Assembly (NCBI GenBank): GCA_037176905.1
Contig: JBBBWG010027390.1
Location: 5,157 to 48,606 of the forward strand
DNA: 43,450 nucleotides
From: Azolla pinnata
Taxonomy: Eukaryota > Streptophyta > Polypodiopsida > Salviniales > Salviniaceae
Direction: 5' to 3'
Program-made: the position numbers and the translations under genes
In this document: positions 12,130-23,133 of the stretch, piece after piece
Numbering within the stretch: the stretch's first letter is position 1
Layout of the letters: the number at the start of each line of letters is the position of its first letter
Notes under the pieces: generated by a model
The model's database searches: none
What the model was told of the DNA's origin: nothing
The model's input: the letters and a program-made list of their open reading frames with translations, nothing else

Positions 12130-15100
12130 ATGGCCACGATGCCCCCATCGCGATGGAGCGGGTTCGTGAATGCGCACCGCGGATCGCTGTGGCTCCTTCG
12201 ACCCGACCCTGCCATCGTCCTCACGCCGCGCTATGTCATCGGCCTCCTCGCCTTCCTCATCTGCATCGATATGGTACTCTCTACTGATTTCACCCCCCAA
12301 GCTTCATCTTCATGCTGCACCGGATTTCTCCGAGCTTTTATCTCTAGTTTGAGTGTCGATTCCCCCGAGCTTTTTATCTGGTTTGCAGAGTCGATTCGAT
12401 TCACCGATTCCCCAAGCTTTTATCTGGTTTGCAGAGTCGATTCGATGCACCGATATGGTTTCAATCTCCATCTTCACCTTTCCTGTGATCCACTCAATCT
12501 CATGGAAGGAATCTTTCCTGCATTAGCTCTCTGTAGAGAAGAAACAACGAGGCTCGTATGCAATGCAGTTTAGGGTTTGTTGGCTGCTTATATGGAATGC
12601 AGCTTAGGGTTTTAGGGGCGTTCATATGGGATGAAGAACAAGCAATGAATGACTCATTGTTCCATGAATATGTATACTTGTGGCATTGCACATTGCGAGA
12701 AGTATGCTGATCGTAATATCATCAGACCTTGGCTTGGATTTAGATTCTAGAATCATCGCGAGAAGTATGTTTGTTGACAATAATATCATCAGGCCTTGGT
12801 TTGGATTTAGATTCTAGAATCGTTGCAATAAGTATGTTTGTTGACAATAATATCGTCAGGCCTTGGTTTGGATTTAGATTCTAGAATCGTTGCGATAAGT
12901 ATGTTTGTTGACAATAATATCATCAGGCCTTGGTTTGGATTTAGATTCTAGAATCATCGCGAGAAGTATGTTTGTTGACAATAATATCATCAGACCTTGG
13001 TTTGGATTTAGATTCCAGAATCATTGCGAGAAGTATGTTGATCGTAATATCATCAGACCTTGGTTTGGATTTAGATTCTAGAATCATTGCGAGAAGTATG
13101 TTGACAATAGACCTTGGTTTGGATTTAGATTCTAGAATAATTGCGAGAAGTATGTTGACAATAGACCTTGGTTTGGATTTAGATTCCAGAATCATTGCGA
13201 GAAGTATGTTTGTTGACAATAATATCATCAGACCTTGGTTTGGATTTAGATTCTAGAATCATTGCGAGAAGTATGTTTGTTGACAATTATATCATCAGAC
13301 CTTGGTTTGGATTTAGATTCTAGAATCATTGCGATAAGTATGTTTGTTGACAATAATATCATCAGGCCTTGGTTTGGATTTAGATTCTAGAAATATTGCG
13401 AGAAGTATGTTTGTTGACAATAATATCATCAGACCGTGGTTTGGATTTAGATTCCAGAATCATTGCGTGAAGTATGTTGAGAATAATATCATCAGACCTT
13501 GGTTTGGATTTAGATTCTAGAATCGTTGCGAGAAGTATGTTGACAATAGACCTTGGTTTGGATTTAGATTCTAGAATCATTGCGAGAAGTATGTTGACAA
13601 TAACATCATCAGACCTTGGTTTGGATTTAGATTCTAGAATCATTGCAAGAAGTCTGTTGACAATAACATCATCAAACCTTGGTTTGGATTTAGATTCTAG
13701 AATCATTGCCAGAAGTATGCTGACAATAACATCATCAGACCTTGGTTTGGATTTGGATTCCAGAATCATTTCAAGAAGTATGTTGACAATAATATCATCA
13801 GACCTTGGTTTGGATTATTATTCTAGAATCATTGTGAGAAGTATGTTGACAATAACATCATCAGACCTTGGTTTGGATTTAGATTCTAGAATCATTGCAA
13901 GAAGTCTGTTGANNNNNNNNNNNNNNNNNNNNNNNNNNNNNNNNNNNNNNNNNNNNNNNNNNNNNNNNNNNNNNNNNNNNNNNNNNNNNNNNNNNNNNNN
14001 NNNNNNNNNNNNCAATAACATCATCAAACCTTGGTTTGGATTTAGATTCTAGAATCACTGCGAGAAGTATGTTGACAATAACATCATCAGACCTTGGTTT
14101 GGATTTGGATTCTAGAAAATTGGGTGAGCCGCAAGCAGCTTATGGGATCATAATTCAGCTCACCATTTTGACATTTCTCACCCCGTGAATGGTATATTGA
14201 TCAAAAGATCCATTTAAGACATTCGTACAGAAATCGCTCGACGTAGAGATTGTAGCACCAATCTTTTTTTCTCCTTGCTGAGAAACTTACATCCAGCAAT
14301 TTTCATGATGTTGTGTCCAGACACAGGTTCTAGGAGTTCTGTGCTATCAGCTATTTCTCGGAACGTATTTTCCTTGGCACTTGTATCCCTTGATGCTTAA
14401 TCGTGCGATCGAGCTCCTCGCTTTGCTCTGCTCAGATGGCCATGTTCCTTCGGTGGTATGACTCTTTGAGCTTCACTTTTGTTCATCTGAGGTTCCGACT
14501 TTCGACTACTTGTTCATGCCCAAAATGGCAGTACTTTGCAGAAAGATAACCATAGGATATGGAAATTATCTGTCTTTATGACTGCATACATGCATGCATT
14601 ATATGCTTATCCAGCTAGCAGGTCCGAAATTGTGCTGGTTTCAAATCTTAATGCCTTCTTTGTGAGCTCCAAAACTGCAGTATTCAATGGCACAAGTCTT
14701 CTTGACTATACTCTCGATGGTGATTTGCATCCAAAAGGAACCCTGTGGGAGATTCAATTGTGTTGCGGTATTTGTCCTCTATGGACTTATTCTCTCTTAT
14801 GAGGTAGGCGCATATCAACCCATTCAACATTGCAAAACAGCCTATTGAGTCCTCCATCTGTTGATGTATTCTCATATGCTCTCTTAATGCAGTAGTTTCA
14901 CCCCACTTCAATTGTTTTGAAGATATTTGTGGCGGCTATGGTGATCAAGATCTCGCATATCCCAATTCTTGGGATGGGTAATGAAGACAATAGAAATCGA
15001 GCTTGGCTACAAGACTTTGAAGGGCAACGGCCGGTAATTGCCACCAAATTATCCTTAAATCAGCTCCTTCTAACCAAATCCTCAAGAGCTCCCTAATGAT

Positions 15101-16108
15101 CGACCATTTGTTACATAGTCACAACAAGGCTCAAAGTTGCTCTGCAGCATATCATCATTGAATTACTTAAAAGAACATGGTACAAGGGACAGAAAAGATC
15201 CTCGGTTTTACTTACCAACTGGGCATTTGTGTCCACTGACATGATGATGTAGATGCCTCAACTGAGAAATGAGGAGATTGAAAGCATGCTAAGGGCTTAC
15301 GATGATGTGATTGTTGCTGTCCAACAACCTGATGGTGAGAAGGTGAGTCATTGCCAGAAGAATCGGTGAGAAGTCTTAGAAGAGATGTGTCACACGTATA
15401 TAGCACAGAAGTGAATGTATGCAATGCACAACCATAATCCTCCATGCATTCTCATTGCCATACTATGTGCAGACTTGACATGTCTTGAGCATGTTGCATC
15501 ATGAATGAATCAATTCTCGTATAGAAGTTTGATCTCGTAACAAGCATGAGCTTGGCTCATTTCTTACAAGCCTTAGAATATGTACATGCGCATTTTAGAA
15601 TGGCTGAGATCATGTATCAACACTGATGGATTACTTGAATCTCTCTGATTCACAATTGACCAGAAACTATTTTGGGTGGGTGTAGTATGCGATTGCAACA
15701 TTATGCAAAGAGTCTCCCATTCCTCCGGAAGAAGTTTACCATGCGGAAACTTCCTCTCGAGCAATGCGAGAATCTTCACAAGGAAAGCAGAAAGAACCAT
15801 TGTATCAAGTAACACATGATCAAAGCATGGAAATCAAATCTGGTGTCAACACACATATAGGAAATAGCACTGTGGTTATACATGGTGGTTTCCAAGAAGC
15901 GGGATATTTACAATCAGAACTAAATATAAAGACAGACACTAATATGTCTGAAGGTTCAGCAACAATGGTTTCATCCACAATACAGGAAGATGTATCACAA
16001 GAAAACAAGTTCTTGTTGAACCTAACTGCCGAGATCATCTCGATTGTAATGGAGGGAGGAATATCAGGCAAAAATACTGAAGCTGAAGCTGATAAAGAAG
16101 CTCTATAA
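12130..16108 (+). CDS. Unrecognised single-pass membrane protein, four exons
   Basis: I do not recognise the family. The proposed exons are 12130-12273, 14923-15033, 15253-15342 and 15686-16108. All junctions are phase 0, with GT donors and AG acceptors, giving 768 nt (255 aa). The first exon starts MATMPPSRW and has RGSLWLLRPDPAIVLTPRY. A hydrophobic segment about residues 35-56 is built across the first junction (LLAFLICIDM then IFVAAMVI). A conserved-looking soluble part follows: NEDNRNRAWLQDFEG, MLRAYDDVIVAVQQPDGEK, then YAIATLCKESPIPPEEVYHA. The last 100 residues are polar, Ser/Glu-rich and look disordered. The first intron is 2.65 kb and contains a minisatellite and the assembly gap, so an extra exon hidden in the gap or near 14.45-14.75 kb cannot be excluded. 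The gene is divergent from glucosidase I. Confidence 0.55.
12693..14117. repeat. Minisatellite, units of 54-68 bp, at least 21 copies
   Basis: The core TTGGTTTGGATTTAGATTC is followed by TAGAATCATTGCGAGAAGT, then by a variable joiner. The joiner is long (TGTTTGTTGACAATAATATC), medium (ATGTTGACAATAACATC) or short (ATGTTGACAATAGACC), giving units of about 67, 63 and 54 bp. Long units are on the left; short and medium units are on the right. I count 19 cores left of the gap and two right of it. The repeats lie in the first intron of the plus-strand gene. Open frames through them on both strands are by-products of units divisible by three. Confidence 0.95.
13913..14012. other. Assembly gap of exactly 100 N
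   Basis: The N run lies inside the minisatellite. The bases before it (AAGTCTGTTGA) and after it (CAATAACATCATCAAACC) together reproduce the unit at about 13650-13680. The gap is probably a placeholder of unknown size caused by the repeats. Confidence 0.99.
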
Positions 16109-17853
16109 TGCATAATTCATGTAATTTCTACAAGGTATACTGAGGCAACTAGGATACTGTGTACCTTTGAGTAGCAGCGGCAGCTTGGTAATGCACCATC
16201 TTTTTCAAAGCATCTTATTCTTTTTGGTCACCCACATCTGATCTCTAGCAACCATTTTAACTCAAGCGTCAAGCTTGCATTCACAGGTCTAAAACCTTAA
16301 CACAAAACAAAGAAATGATACAGCTTTTCTTACGTGTTTTGAAGCATTAAAATTCATATATGAATCATGATTATGAGCACAGCCTTCCTTTGAAATCAAG
16401 GTAAATTTTTGGAAAGGTTGTTGTGCCTCAAGTTGAACCTTTTAATAAATGTAAACAATATGCATTCACAGTAAACGTACCAAGATGATGTGCACCTCCT
16501 ATTCCTTGATTCTTCATCAATCATGAGTGTTTATCCACTTTAATGCTCGATGTCCTGCACTTTATTGGAAAAAACTCAGAATATGAATCAGAGTGATTAA
16601 TAAAAAAGTTAATATTCATCATTTATCTTCACGCAAATGATAAAAAAAGCTGCAAAAGTGATAAATCAATCTAAAGGAATGAACACCAATGCATGTGCTG
16701 ATTATAGGCAAATGCAACAGCCATTACCAATTTCCTGCAAAAACAGGGCATTCTGGGGGTACACATTAACCTTAAAAATCCATCCATCATGAAGACCCTA
16801 ATATCTCTCCTCATACAATCATACATGTACTGAACAAAATCTATCGCCATTGGTTGGCACAATGCTTTGTTAAGGATTTTTCTCACATTTTTGCCATTGT
16901 GACCATGTCCAGCACAAACAATTATGAACAGAAAATAACTGCATGAATCATCTAGACGGTTGCCAAAATGCATTTAAATATGACGAGGAATATCAAGCTT
17001 CCAGTTTTTGCTATGGCGGTGACCACTGCAGAGAATCCTGAAATATTATTTATACTGTATCTAGCCAAGCCTTAGAATGAATAACAATATTAATGTAAAA
17101 ACAGGAGATTTAGACTAGATGCTGCTTTGGCAACTACATCAGACCTATTTGGGATGGAAATCATAGACAACTTCAATTTTTAAAAAAGGAGTAATGTACA
17201 ACACTGTGAATGTCCTGTGATGACCTGAAGGTCCCTTGTAAGGCTTGTGGTAATAAGCAGGAAAGCAGTGCATCAACTCAATAATCCATGTGGCACCCTT
17301 ATCATAACCAAGCTCTATATGGTGTTTAGCTTATGAACCCCTTCCGTATTGATATACATGCATATATATGGGAAGAAACTTATCATATCCTCTCGCATCA
17401 AACTTCAGTTCGTTTGCAACCCAAGGACTGCATTTATTATACCTCAAGAGAACAACGCCATTGTCAATGTCATTGGTCAGTTCCATAATTCTTTGTAAGC
17501 CAGAAGTTCCATATTAAGGTGATGAATGTGACGATCTACAAATGTACATAGTGGCCACCTGATAAAAGTTCGCTGCAATTGAATGAGGGATAGATATAAA
17601 ACTGATGGGTTATCACAGAGCAATTTTTTCTCCAAGCATTAAAGCAACAGAATGAGCAATGTTACAAAAAGTTGAGTTAATTCTGTGACATGGCTAGATC
17701 AATGTGACCATTATATGGAACCCAAATCTCCTCCAAGTGGAACTGTGTCTTTAGCCTTACATACGTGTTCATAACTGTTATATGATCCATAGCTTGATGA
17801 TTGTTATGCTAGAAATTTGACCCATATTGAAAGAAATTGGTCATTTCACTTCA
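16109..17853. other. Intergenic region between convergent genes, no gene recognised
   Basis: AT-rich sequence holding the likely 3' UTRs of the plus-strand membrane protein gene and the minus-strand PPR gene. A 100-codon minus-strand frame at 16671-16973 has no recognisable domain and no supporting neighbouring exon. Confidence 0.5.
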
Positions 17854-20034
17854 TCATTTGGGTCCTTTATAGCCAGTTCTATCTGCATAGGCTTCCGCAT
17901 ATAGTTTGGACATCATCACATATGCTGAGCCATAGTTCTCATCGGATGCCATCACTTCATTGAAGCAACGTTGTCCCAGTTTAAAATTCCCATATGTCAT
18001 ACAATTCGTCAGCAATGATGTCCAATGTAGGATATTATAAGAAAATGGCATTGCCTGAAGTAAGTCAGTTGCCTCATTCAAGCATCCAGACCGACCAAGA
18101 ATGTCAATTATGCAGTTGTAGTGACCAAGAACAGGGAGGTGACCACCATCTGAATTCATCATGTGCACATGTTGACAAGCAGCCTTGATGAGGCCTAAAC
18201 GACTGCACATAGACAAAATACAGATCGAGGTCACATTATCAGGTTTGATTCCTTGTTGCTGCATCTCTTTATAGCAATTCAAGGCTAAAGCATATTCATT
18301 ATGCAGCGCATATCCTGCTACCAGACTATTCCATGACACAACATCCACCTTTGATAGACTTCTAAATGCCTTATGGGCATCTTCACGACTCCCGCACTTA
18401 GTGTACATATCTATAGATGCACACTCAACAAATTCATCCAATCTATTACTTTCAATCGCATATGAATGAAATATCCTGCCTTGGTCAAGCGCTGAGATAC
18501 TTGAGCAAGCTTTCAGAATACTTGCAAAAGTTAGATGGTCAGGCCCTGTTTCCTCTCTATCCATAACATAGAAAAGCTCAAGGGCCTCTTCACCATGTCC
18601 TTGTTGTGCATATCCAGCAATAAGTGCATTCCAAGTCACAATGTCGGGTTTTTTTCCTGCTCGCTTCATTTGCATAAAAAGATGAAGAGCCATTGGATAA
18701 CAGCATTTCTGGGCGTAAGCAGAAATTATCACATTCCACGTCACGAGGTCCCGAGCAGACATCATTAAAAATACAGCTTGTGCTTCATGAAGATGCCCAC
18801 ACTTCGCATACATATCTATCAAAGTATTGCCGATAAATGTCTCTAGCTCGAAACCATAATTGACAATAGAAGTGTGCACAGATTTTCCACTATCTATGTT
18901 TGCATGGTTTGAACAGGCTTTGAGGACACTAAGAAAGGTCACAGAATCTGGTGGCTCATTCCCATCCTCGATTAATTTCTGATAAAGTTCATAAGCCTTG
19001 GCATTGTGGCCTTGTTGTACATACCCTGTGATCATGGCATTCCAAACCACTAAGTTCTTCACAGATAAATTATCAAATACACTGCATGCAAGGGATAGGC
19101 ACTCGTGTTTACAGTACATATCAATGAGCACACTTCCTACATGCACATTAGACGAAAGACCAGTTTCAAGGATAATGTTATGAACACACTTTCCCTGAAA
19201 AACATTCCGATCAGTGGAACATACTTTCAGTATGTTAACGAGTGTGACTGCATCTGGTTGTATGGTCTGATGCCACATTCGTCGAAATAAACAAAGAGCG
19301 TCCAGCCCGAAACCATTCTGAGAGTATCCCCCAATCATTGCATTCCAGGTCACATTATCCGGTTTCAAAGTTTTTTCATACACAGTTCTACCATCCATCA
19401 CATTCCCACACTTTGCATACATATCAATAAGAGCATTCCCAACTACGGTATCTTCCACACCATTTTCAATAATATGGCAATGTATCACCATCCCAAGTTG
19501 TACGTCCCCAAAAATCACACATGCTTTTAAGACCACCACAAAAGTGTGTCCATCTGGTGTTCTCCCTGAATGAAGCATTTGAATATACAATTTAACTGCT
19601 GTATCTGGTTTCCCGTGACTGACATGTGCTGAAATGATGGCACTCCATGTATAGCAATTGTGTCTCCTTAACTTGTCAAAAACATCATTAGCTTCCATCA
19701 ATCTACCACACTGGTCAAACAATCGTATTAGATAGCTTCCAACATACGCATTCCATTGCAACCCCTTCACCAGGGCACAGGCTTTCTTGCCCATTTCCAA
19801 ATCCTTTCTCTCTATGCACTGTTGTAGAAAGCAGCCCCATACACTGTCTGGAACATTCTGATCCCATTCCTGCAGGGCTATAAATGCATCTAAAAGGCGT
19901 CCTTTTTTACACAGATTTGTTATAACATCGAGAGTTGTAGGTACTCTATATCTCCTGCATAGGTATATAAGATTCATTGCAGTCTCATGGTTGATGCCCA
20001 AAGTATCATCACTCGCAACTTCACGATCTTTCAT
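17854..20034 (-). CDS. PLS-class pentatricopeptide repeat protein, intronless, E-like C-terminus
   Basis: A single exon of 726 codons. About residues 90-660 are tandem PPR motifs of P, L and S type: repeated VTWNA(M/L)I(G/A)GY, KPDNVT, ILKACS and LIDMYAKCG blocks. In this family paired helices bind single-stranded RNA, one motif per base, usually in chloroplasts or mitochondria. The end (about 671-715, WTSLL to LYAEA) looks like an E motif but stops after 11 more residues, with no E+ or DYW deaminase domain. It would therefore need a partner in trans for RNA editing, or act in another RNA step. The ATG at 20034 has an in-frame TGA a few codons upstream. The N-terminus (MKDREVASDD) is not an obvious transit peptide, and a splice acceptor (TTTCCAG) sits just before the ATG, so an upstream coding exon is possible. 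Confidence 0.93.
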   Translation of the reverse strand: MKDREVASDDTLGINHETAMNLIYLCRRYRVPTTLDVITNLCKKGRLLDAFIALQEWDQNVPDSVWGCFLQQCIERKDLEMGKKACALVKGLQWNAYVGSYLIRLFDQCGRLMEANDVFDKLRRHNCYTWSAIISAHVSHGKPDTAVKLYIQMLHSGRTPDGHTFVVVLKACVIFGDVQLGMVIHCHIIENGVEDTVVGNALIDMYAKCGNVMDGRTVYEKTLKPDNVTWNAMIGGYSQNGFGLDALCLFRRMWHQTIQPDAVTLVNILKVCSTDRNVFQGKCVHNIILETGLSSNVHVGSVLIDMYCKHECLSLACSVFDNLSVKNLVVWNAMITGYVQQGHNAKAYELYQKLIEDGNEPPDSVTFLSVLKACSNHANIDSGKSVHTSIVNYGFELETFIGNTLIDMYAKCGHLHEAQAVFLMMSARDLVTWNVIISAYAQKCCYPMALHLFMQMKRAGKKPDIVTWNALIAGYAQQGHGEEALELFYVMDREETGPDHLTFASILKACSSISALDQGRIFHSYAIESNRLDEFVECASIDMYTKCGSREDAHKAFRSLSKVDVVSWNSLVAGYALHNEYALALNCYKEMQQQGIKPDNVTSICILSMCSRLGLIKAACQHVHMMNSDGGHLPVLGHYNCIIDILGRSGCLNEATDLLQAMPFSYNILHWTSLLTNCMTYGNFKLGQRCFNEVMASDENYGSAYVMMSKLYAEAYADRTGYKGPK

Positions 20035-21188
20035 GCTGGAAATTGCTCAAGGTTATAAAACCCTTCACAACAGCTACTTGGTCTGCTGTATCCATGTTGT
20101 CTTACTGTTACAACTGATTTTCTCGGAAGGAGAACACCATTCTCCATACCTGCAAGTCTGTATCTATTATACTCACTGCATGTGGCACTCACCCCTGGGT
20201 GTACACTGGGATGTGATTAATCTTCTGACCATCCAATTGCCTTTGGCTCCAACATGGTTGGGTTAGATAAACATGTACCTAACTTTTACTCATTATATAC
20301 CACAAACTTGTTGTCTGTAGCCCATATGGTTTGTGTATGGAAAAGCTAGACCTGACATGGTTAGTTCTTTGAGAAAGTAAACATGTCTATAAGCAGTTCA
20401 ATCATGATCGCAGTAAAAATAATATATTCAAGAATACCATGCCCCATTTCCCACGGCAACACATATGATGGTCAACAATGGACAGCGGCCAATAACAAGA
20501 GGAAAAATTGTTCCTGCAATATGCATTTTGGTCATTGTGTTCATCTACTTGAGACACAAACGAACCAAGAGGAACAAATGTTCCTACAATATGCATCTTG
20601 TTCATTGTGTTCATCTACTTGACATATAAACGAGCTTCTTGGTTCAAATAACCCCTCATTTTTCTGGTAAAACGCCACAATAGGATGAAATAATGTTGGA
20701 TGATGGTGTCACTACACAGCCTGAAAGATGTCTCACCAACAATTCTAAATAATCTAAGAGACAATCATAATAAAACCACACTGGAAGTTGATCTCCTCGG
20801 TACCTGGAGCCACAAAGAGGTCAAAGTAGCTACTTTTATGACGGTTTCAATCCATGATCATCGAGATGCTTGGGCTCCACAGGAACTTGTTCAACATTTG
20901 AGCATTCACGACGTGCATAAGCTCTTAACACCATTTCAATGATGAATCGAGATTTGCATCCAAAAACACTGCGGCCTCAGCAAAATTTTTTCATTGAAGT
21001 TTCAAGGTTTTTCCTTCACTTCCACTTCACAAATCAAAAAGAGTACACCCCCCCAAACTCCCAGGGCAAGAAGCTTCATTTATTTTATCGAGATGAAAAC
21101 TAGCAAGTAGCAAAAAAGTTGCGGCTTGGGGCAACACTAGATAATTCATAGATGAGAATTCCACGCTTTAAAATGTAAAAACAAAGAC
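20035..21188. other. Intergenic region, no gene recognised
   Basis: Lies between the PPR start and the stop of the small membrane protein gene. It should contain the PPR promoter and the 3' UTR of the small gene. The only structure I see is the 70 bp duplication at 20499-20638. Confidence 0.5.
20499..20638. repeat. 70 bp tandem duplication
   Basis: TTCCTGCAATATGCAT at 20511 and TTCCTACAATATGCAT at 20581 begin two copies, each ending in TCATTGTGTTCATCTACTTGA. The copies differ at a few positions. Confidence 0.85.
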
Positions 21189-21777
21189 TCAAAATTTTCT
21201 GCTGGAGTTTACTTGCCTTTGAGGAGGATTGTCAGTGTACAGACGAGAGAGAGTGCCTGTGACTGGCTTTGGCTCCTTTGGCTTTTTGCGCAGTCCAAAG
21301 ATCTCTTGCACCAACGGTATATGAACTAAAACGAGTTTCCATGCTAAAACCCACCCTGCACAGGTACAGAATTTTGAGGTCATATATCCACGGTATCTCA
21401 GCTGCAACTCTATTACACTATTCAGCTAAAAAGACCTAAAATTGTATTTCTACAGCTCTTTTTCTCTCTGCTGCGTGTGTACGCACACACTCGCATACAC
21501 AAATACATACATTTCCTACAGAAACCTCAGATGCACCGATCAACACGTTTCTGGAGATACGGTTTCCGAGCCAAAAACGAGAATTCTACATCCAACATGG
21601 AGAGAGCACTGATCAATCGGTTCATTCATGATTGCGCTTCCGCAGCTTCGATCTCATACATCGATCGGAGGGGGATGGGGGAGGCGATCGGAGGGGCTTA
21701 CCGAGCGCTACGAAGGCGACGACAAGAGCGAAGGCGAGCACGAATCGGAACCCTAACACGAACTCAGAAGGCACCAT
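21189..21777 (-). CDS. Small membrane protein, 80 residues, two exons
   Basis: Exons 21702-21777 and 21189-21355 are joined by a GT-AG intron with phase 1 (GCTCG|GTAAG and TGCAG|GG), giving 243 nt and 80 aa. The start is ATG at 21777 (MVPSEFVLGFRF). A long hydrophobic stretch about residues 6-38 is followed by a basic, proline-rich tail (FGLRKKPKEPKPVTG, then LSRLYTDNPPQR). By positive charge the tail is likely cytosolic or matrix-facing. It resembles small uncharacterised plant membrane proteins with a WKLVLxHIPxVQE core, but I cannot name it. The C-terminus may differ if the GC at CAAAG|GCAAGT is used as a rare donor. The leader is GAA-rich on the minus strand. Confidence 0.65.
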
Positions 21778-21859
21778 CGCTCGGCGGAAGGAACACAGAA
21801 ACGATGGCTCATGCTTCGAATGGAATTGCCCTCTGTTCTTTTTTCTCTTCTTTTGTTTT

Positions 21860-21888
21860 TTCTTCTTCTTCTTCTTCTTCTTCTTCTT
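21860..21888. repeat. (CTT)n microsatellite
   Basis: About nine CTT units lie in the 5' leader or promoter of the small membrane protein gene (GAA on its coding strand). Confidence 0.9.
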
Positions 21889-21904
21889 TGGGCTTTGAAA
21901 GAAG

Positions 21905-22285
21905 CAAAACCAAAAATGACAAATTTAACGCCTAATTCTAAAATTGTACGCGCGATTGATTTAGTAACAGCAAATTAAGTAATCGTGTGCTCGATTAACA
22001 TCCGATTAGCTAACTGATCGATGCTCAGCTATTCGATATATACAGAATCAACGCGTTAATCGATCGATCGGATTCTTAGAATCACCGACTTTTGTTAGTC
22101 GGATATAATAATAACGGAATCGATTAAGATCAGTTAGTGAGAAGTGATTAGGAATCAAATCGACACTGGCGGGATCAACTGAATGTTAATTTTCAATGGA
22201 AGATAAGATTAGGCGTCAATTTGCAGGCGTTAACATGCAATTTTATAATTTTGTTAGGCGCTTTTCGGTAATTCTCCCTAATTTT
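21905..22285. mobile_element. Non-autonomous inverted-terminus (MITE-like) element, isolated copy
   Basis: It ends with ATAATTTTGTTAGGCGCTTTTC and GGTAATTCTCCC, the inverse of the starts of the elements at 29-31 kb, and opens with a truncated AACGCCTAATTCTAAAATT. The inside (CGATTAACATCCGATTAGC, GACTTTTGTTAGTCGGATAT, GTGAGAAGTGATTAGGAAT) matches the units at 29866 and 30222. It has no coding capacity. The class cannot be assigned because target duplications are not clear. Confidence 0.6.
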
Positions 22286-23070
22286 ATTTTATTTTATTTT
22301 TATAGCCCCGAAGTTTCCTATTTACCAAAATAACCTCCAATCCCCAAACCCTAACCCTAACCCTAACCCTATTTTGATCCCTAACCCTAACCCTAACTCC
22401 TAATCCTAAACCTATTCTGATTATTTTACGATAAATAATCCTAACCCTAATCTTACGGTCAATCGATCCTTTTGGCTTGAAAGCCGCAAATAAATGAATT
22501 GTTTTGTTTTATTTTATTTATATCCCTAGAAGCCCCCTTATTTACCAAAATGCCCTCCAATCCCCATCCCTAACCCTAACCCTAACCCTAACCCTAACCT
22601 TAAGCCTATTCTGATCCCTAATCCTAATCCTATTCTGATCTCTAAACCTAATCCTCACCTAAGCTCCAATCCCAATCCTAACTCGACCAAACTTACTAGT
22701 TACAATTGATCGATGCTTTTGGCTTGAAAGCTGCAAATAAATATTTTGTTTTATTTTATTTGGTACCCCGTTCCTTCTATTTACCAGAATGCCTTCCAAT
22801 CCCCAACCCTAACCCTAACCCTATTCTTTTTATACCTAACCCTAACCCTTGCCTAATCTCCAACCCCAACCTTAACTCAACCAATCTTACGAGTGATCGA
22901 TCCTTTGGGCTTGAAAGCATCAAATAATATTTTATTTTATTTTATACCCTTGGAAGTTCCCCTATTTACCAAAATGCCCCCCAATTCCCCACCTACTCTA
23001 ACCCTAACCCTATTCTTATTCCTAACCCTAACCCTAGTCCTTGCCTAAGCTCCAATCCCAACCCTAATGG
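22286..23070. repeat. Four tandem units of about 185-230 bp carrying CCCTAA runs
   Basis: Each unit has (T)TTTATTTTATTTT, then a CTATTTACCAAAATGCC box (TTTACC at 22321, 22551, 22780, 22965), then TCCAATCCCC, then runs of CCCTAA with CCTATTCTGATCC interruptions. The first three units end in a box GATCGATCCTTTTGGCTTGAA; the fourth lacks it. Spacings are 230, 229 and 185 bp. The hexamer is the TTAGGG type, one T shorter than the usual plant unit. Confidence 0.85.
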
Positions 23071-23133
23071 GCAGGTCATCACAGCAGTTTTCGAAAGTGG
23101 GCTCACATTTTTCTCTCGAATCATCGACTCCGA

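Noticed and set aside
12972-14052. Open frames with repeated LGLDLDSR or ESKSKPRS units, looking like a repeat protein
   Set aside because: They come from minisatellite units whose lengths are multiples of three; one frame crosses the N gap, both strands are open, and the region fits an intron.
16671-16973. 100-codon minus-strand frame downstream of the PPR gene
   Set aside because: No recognisable domain, no matching exon on either side, and it lies in the expected 3' region.
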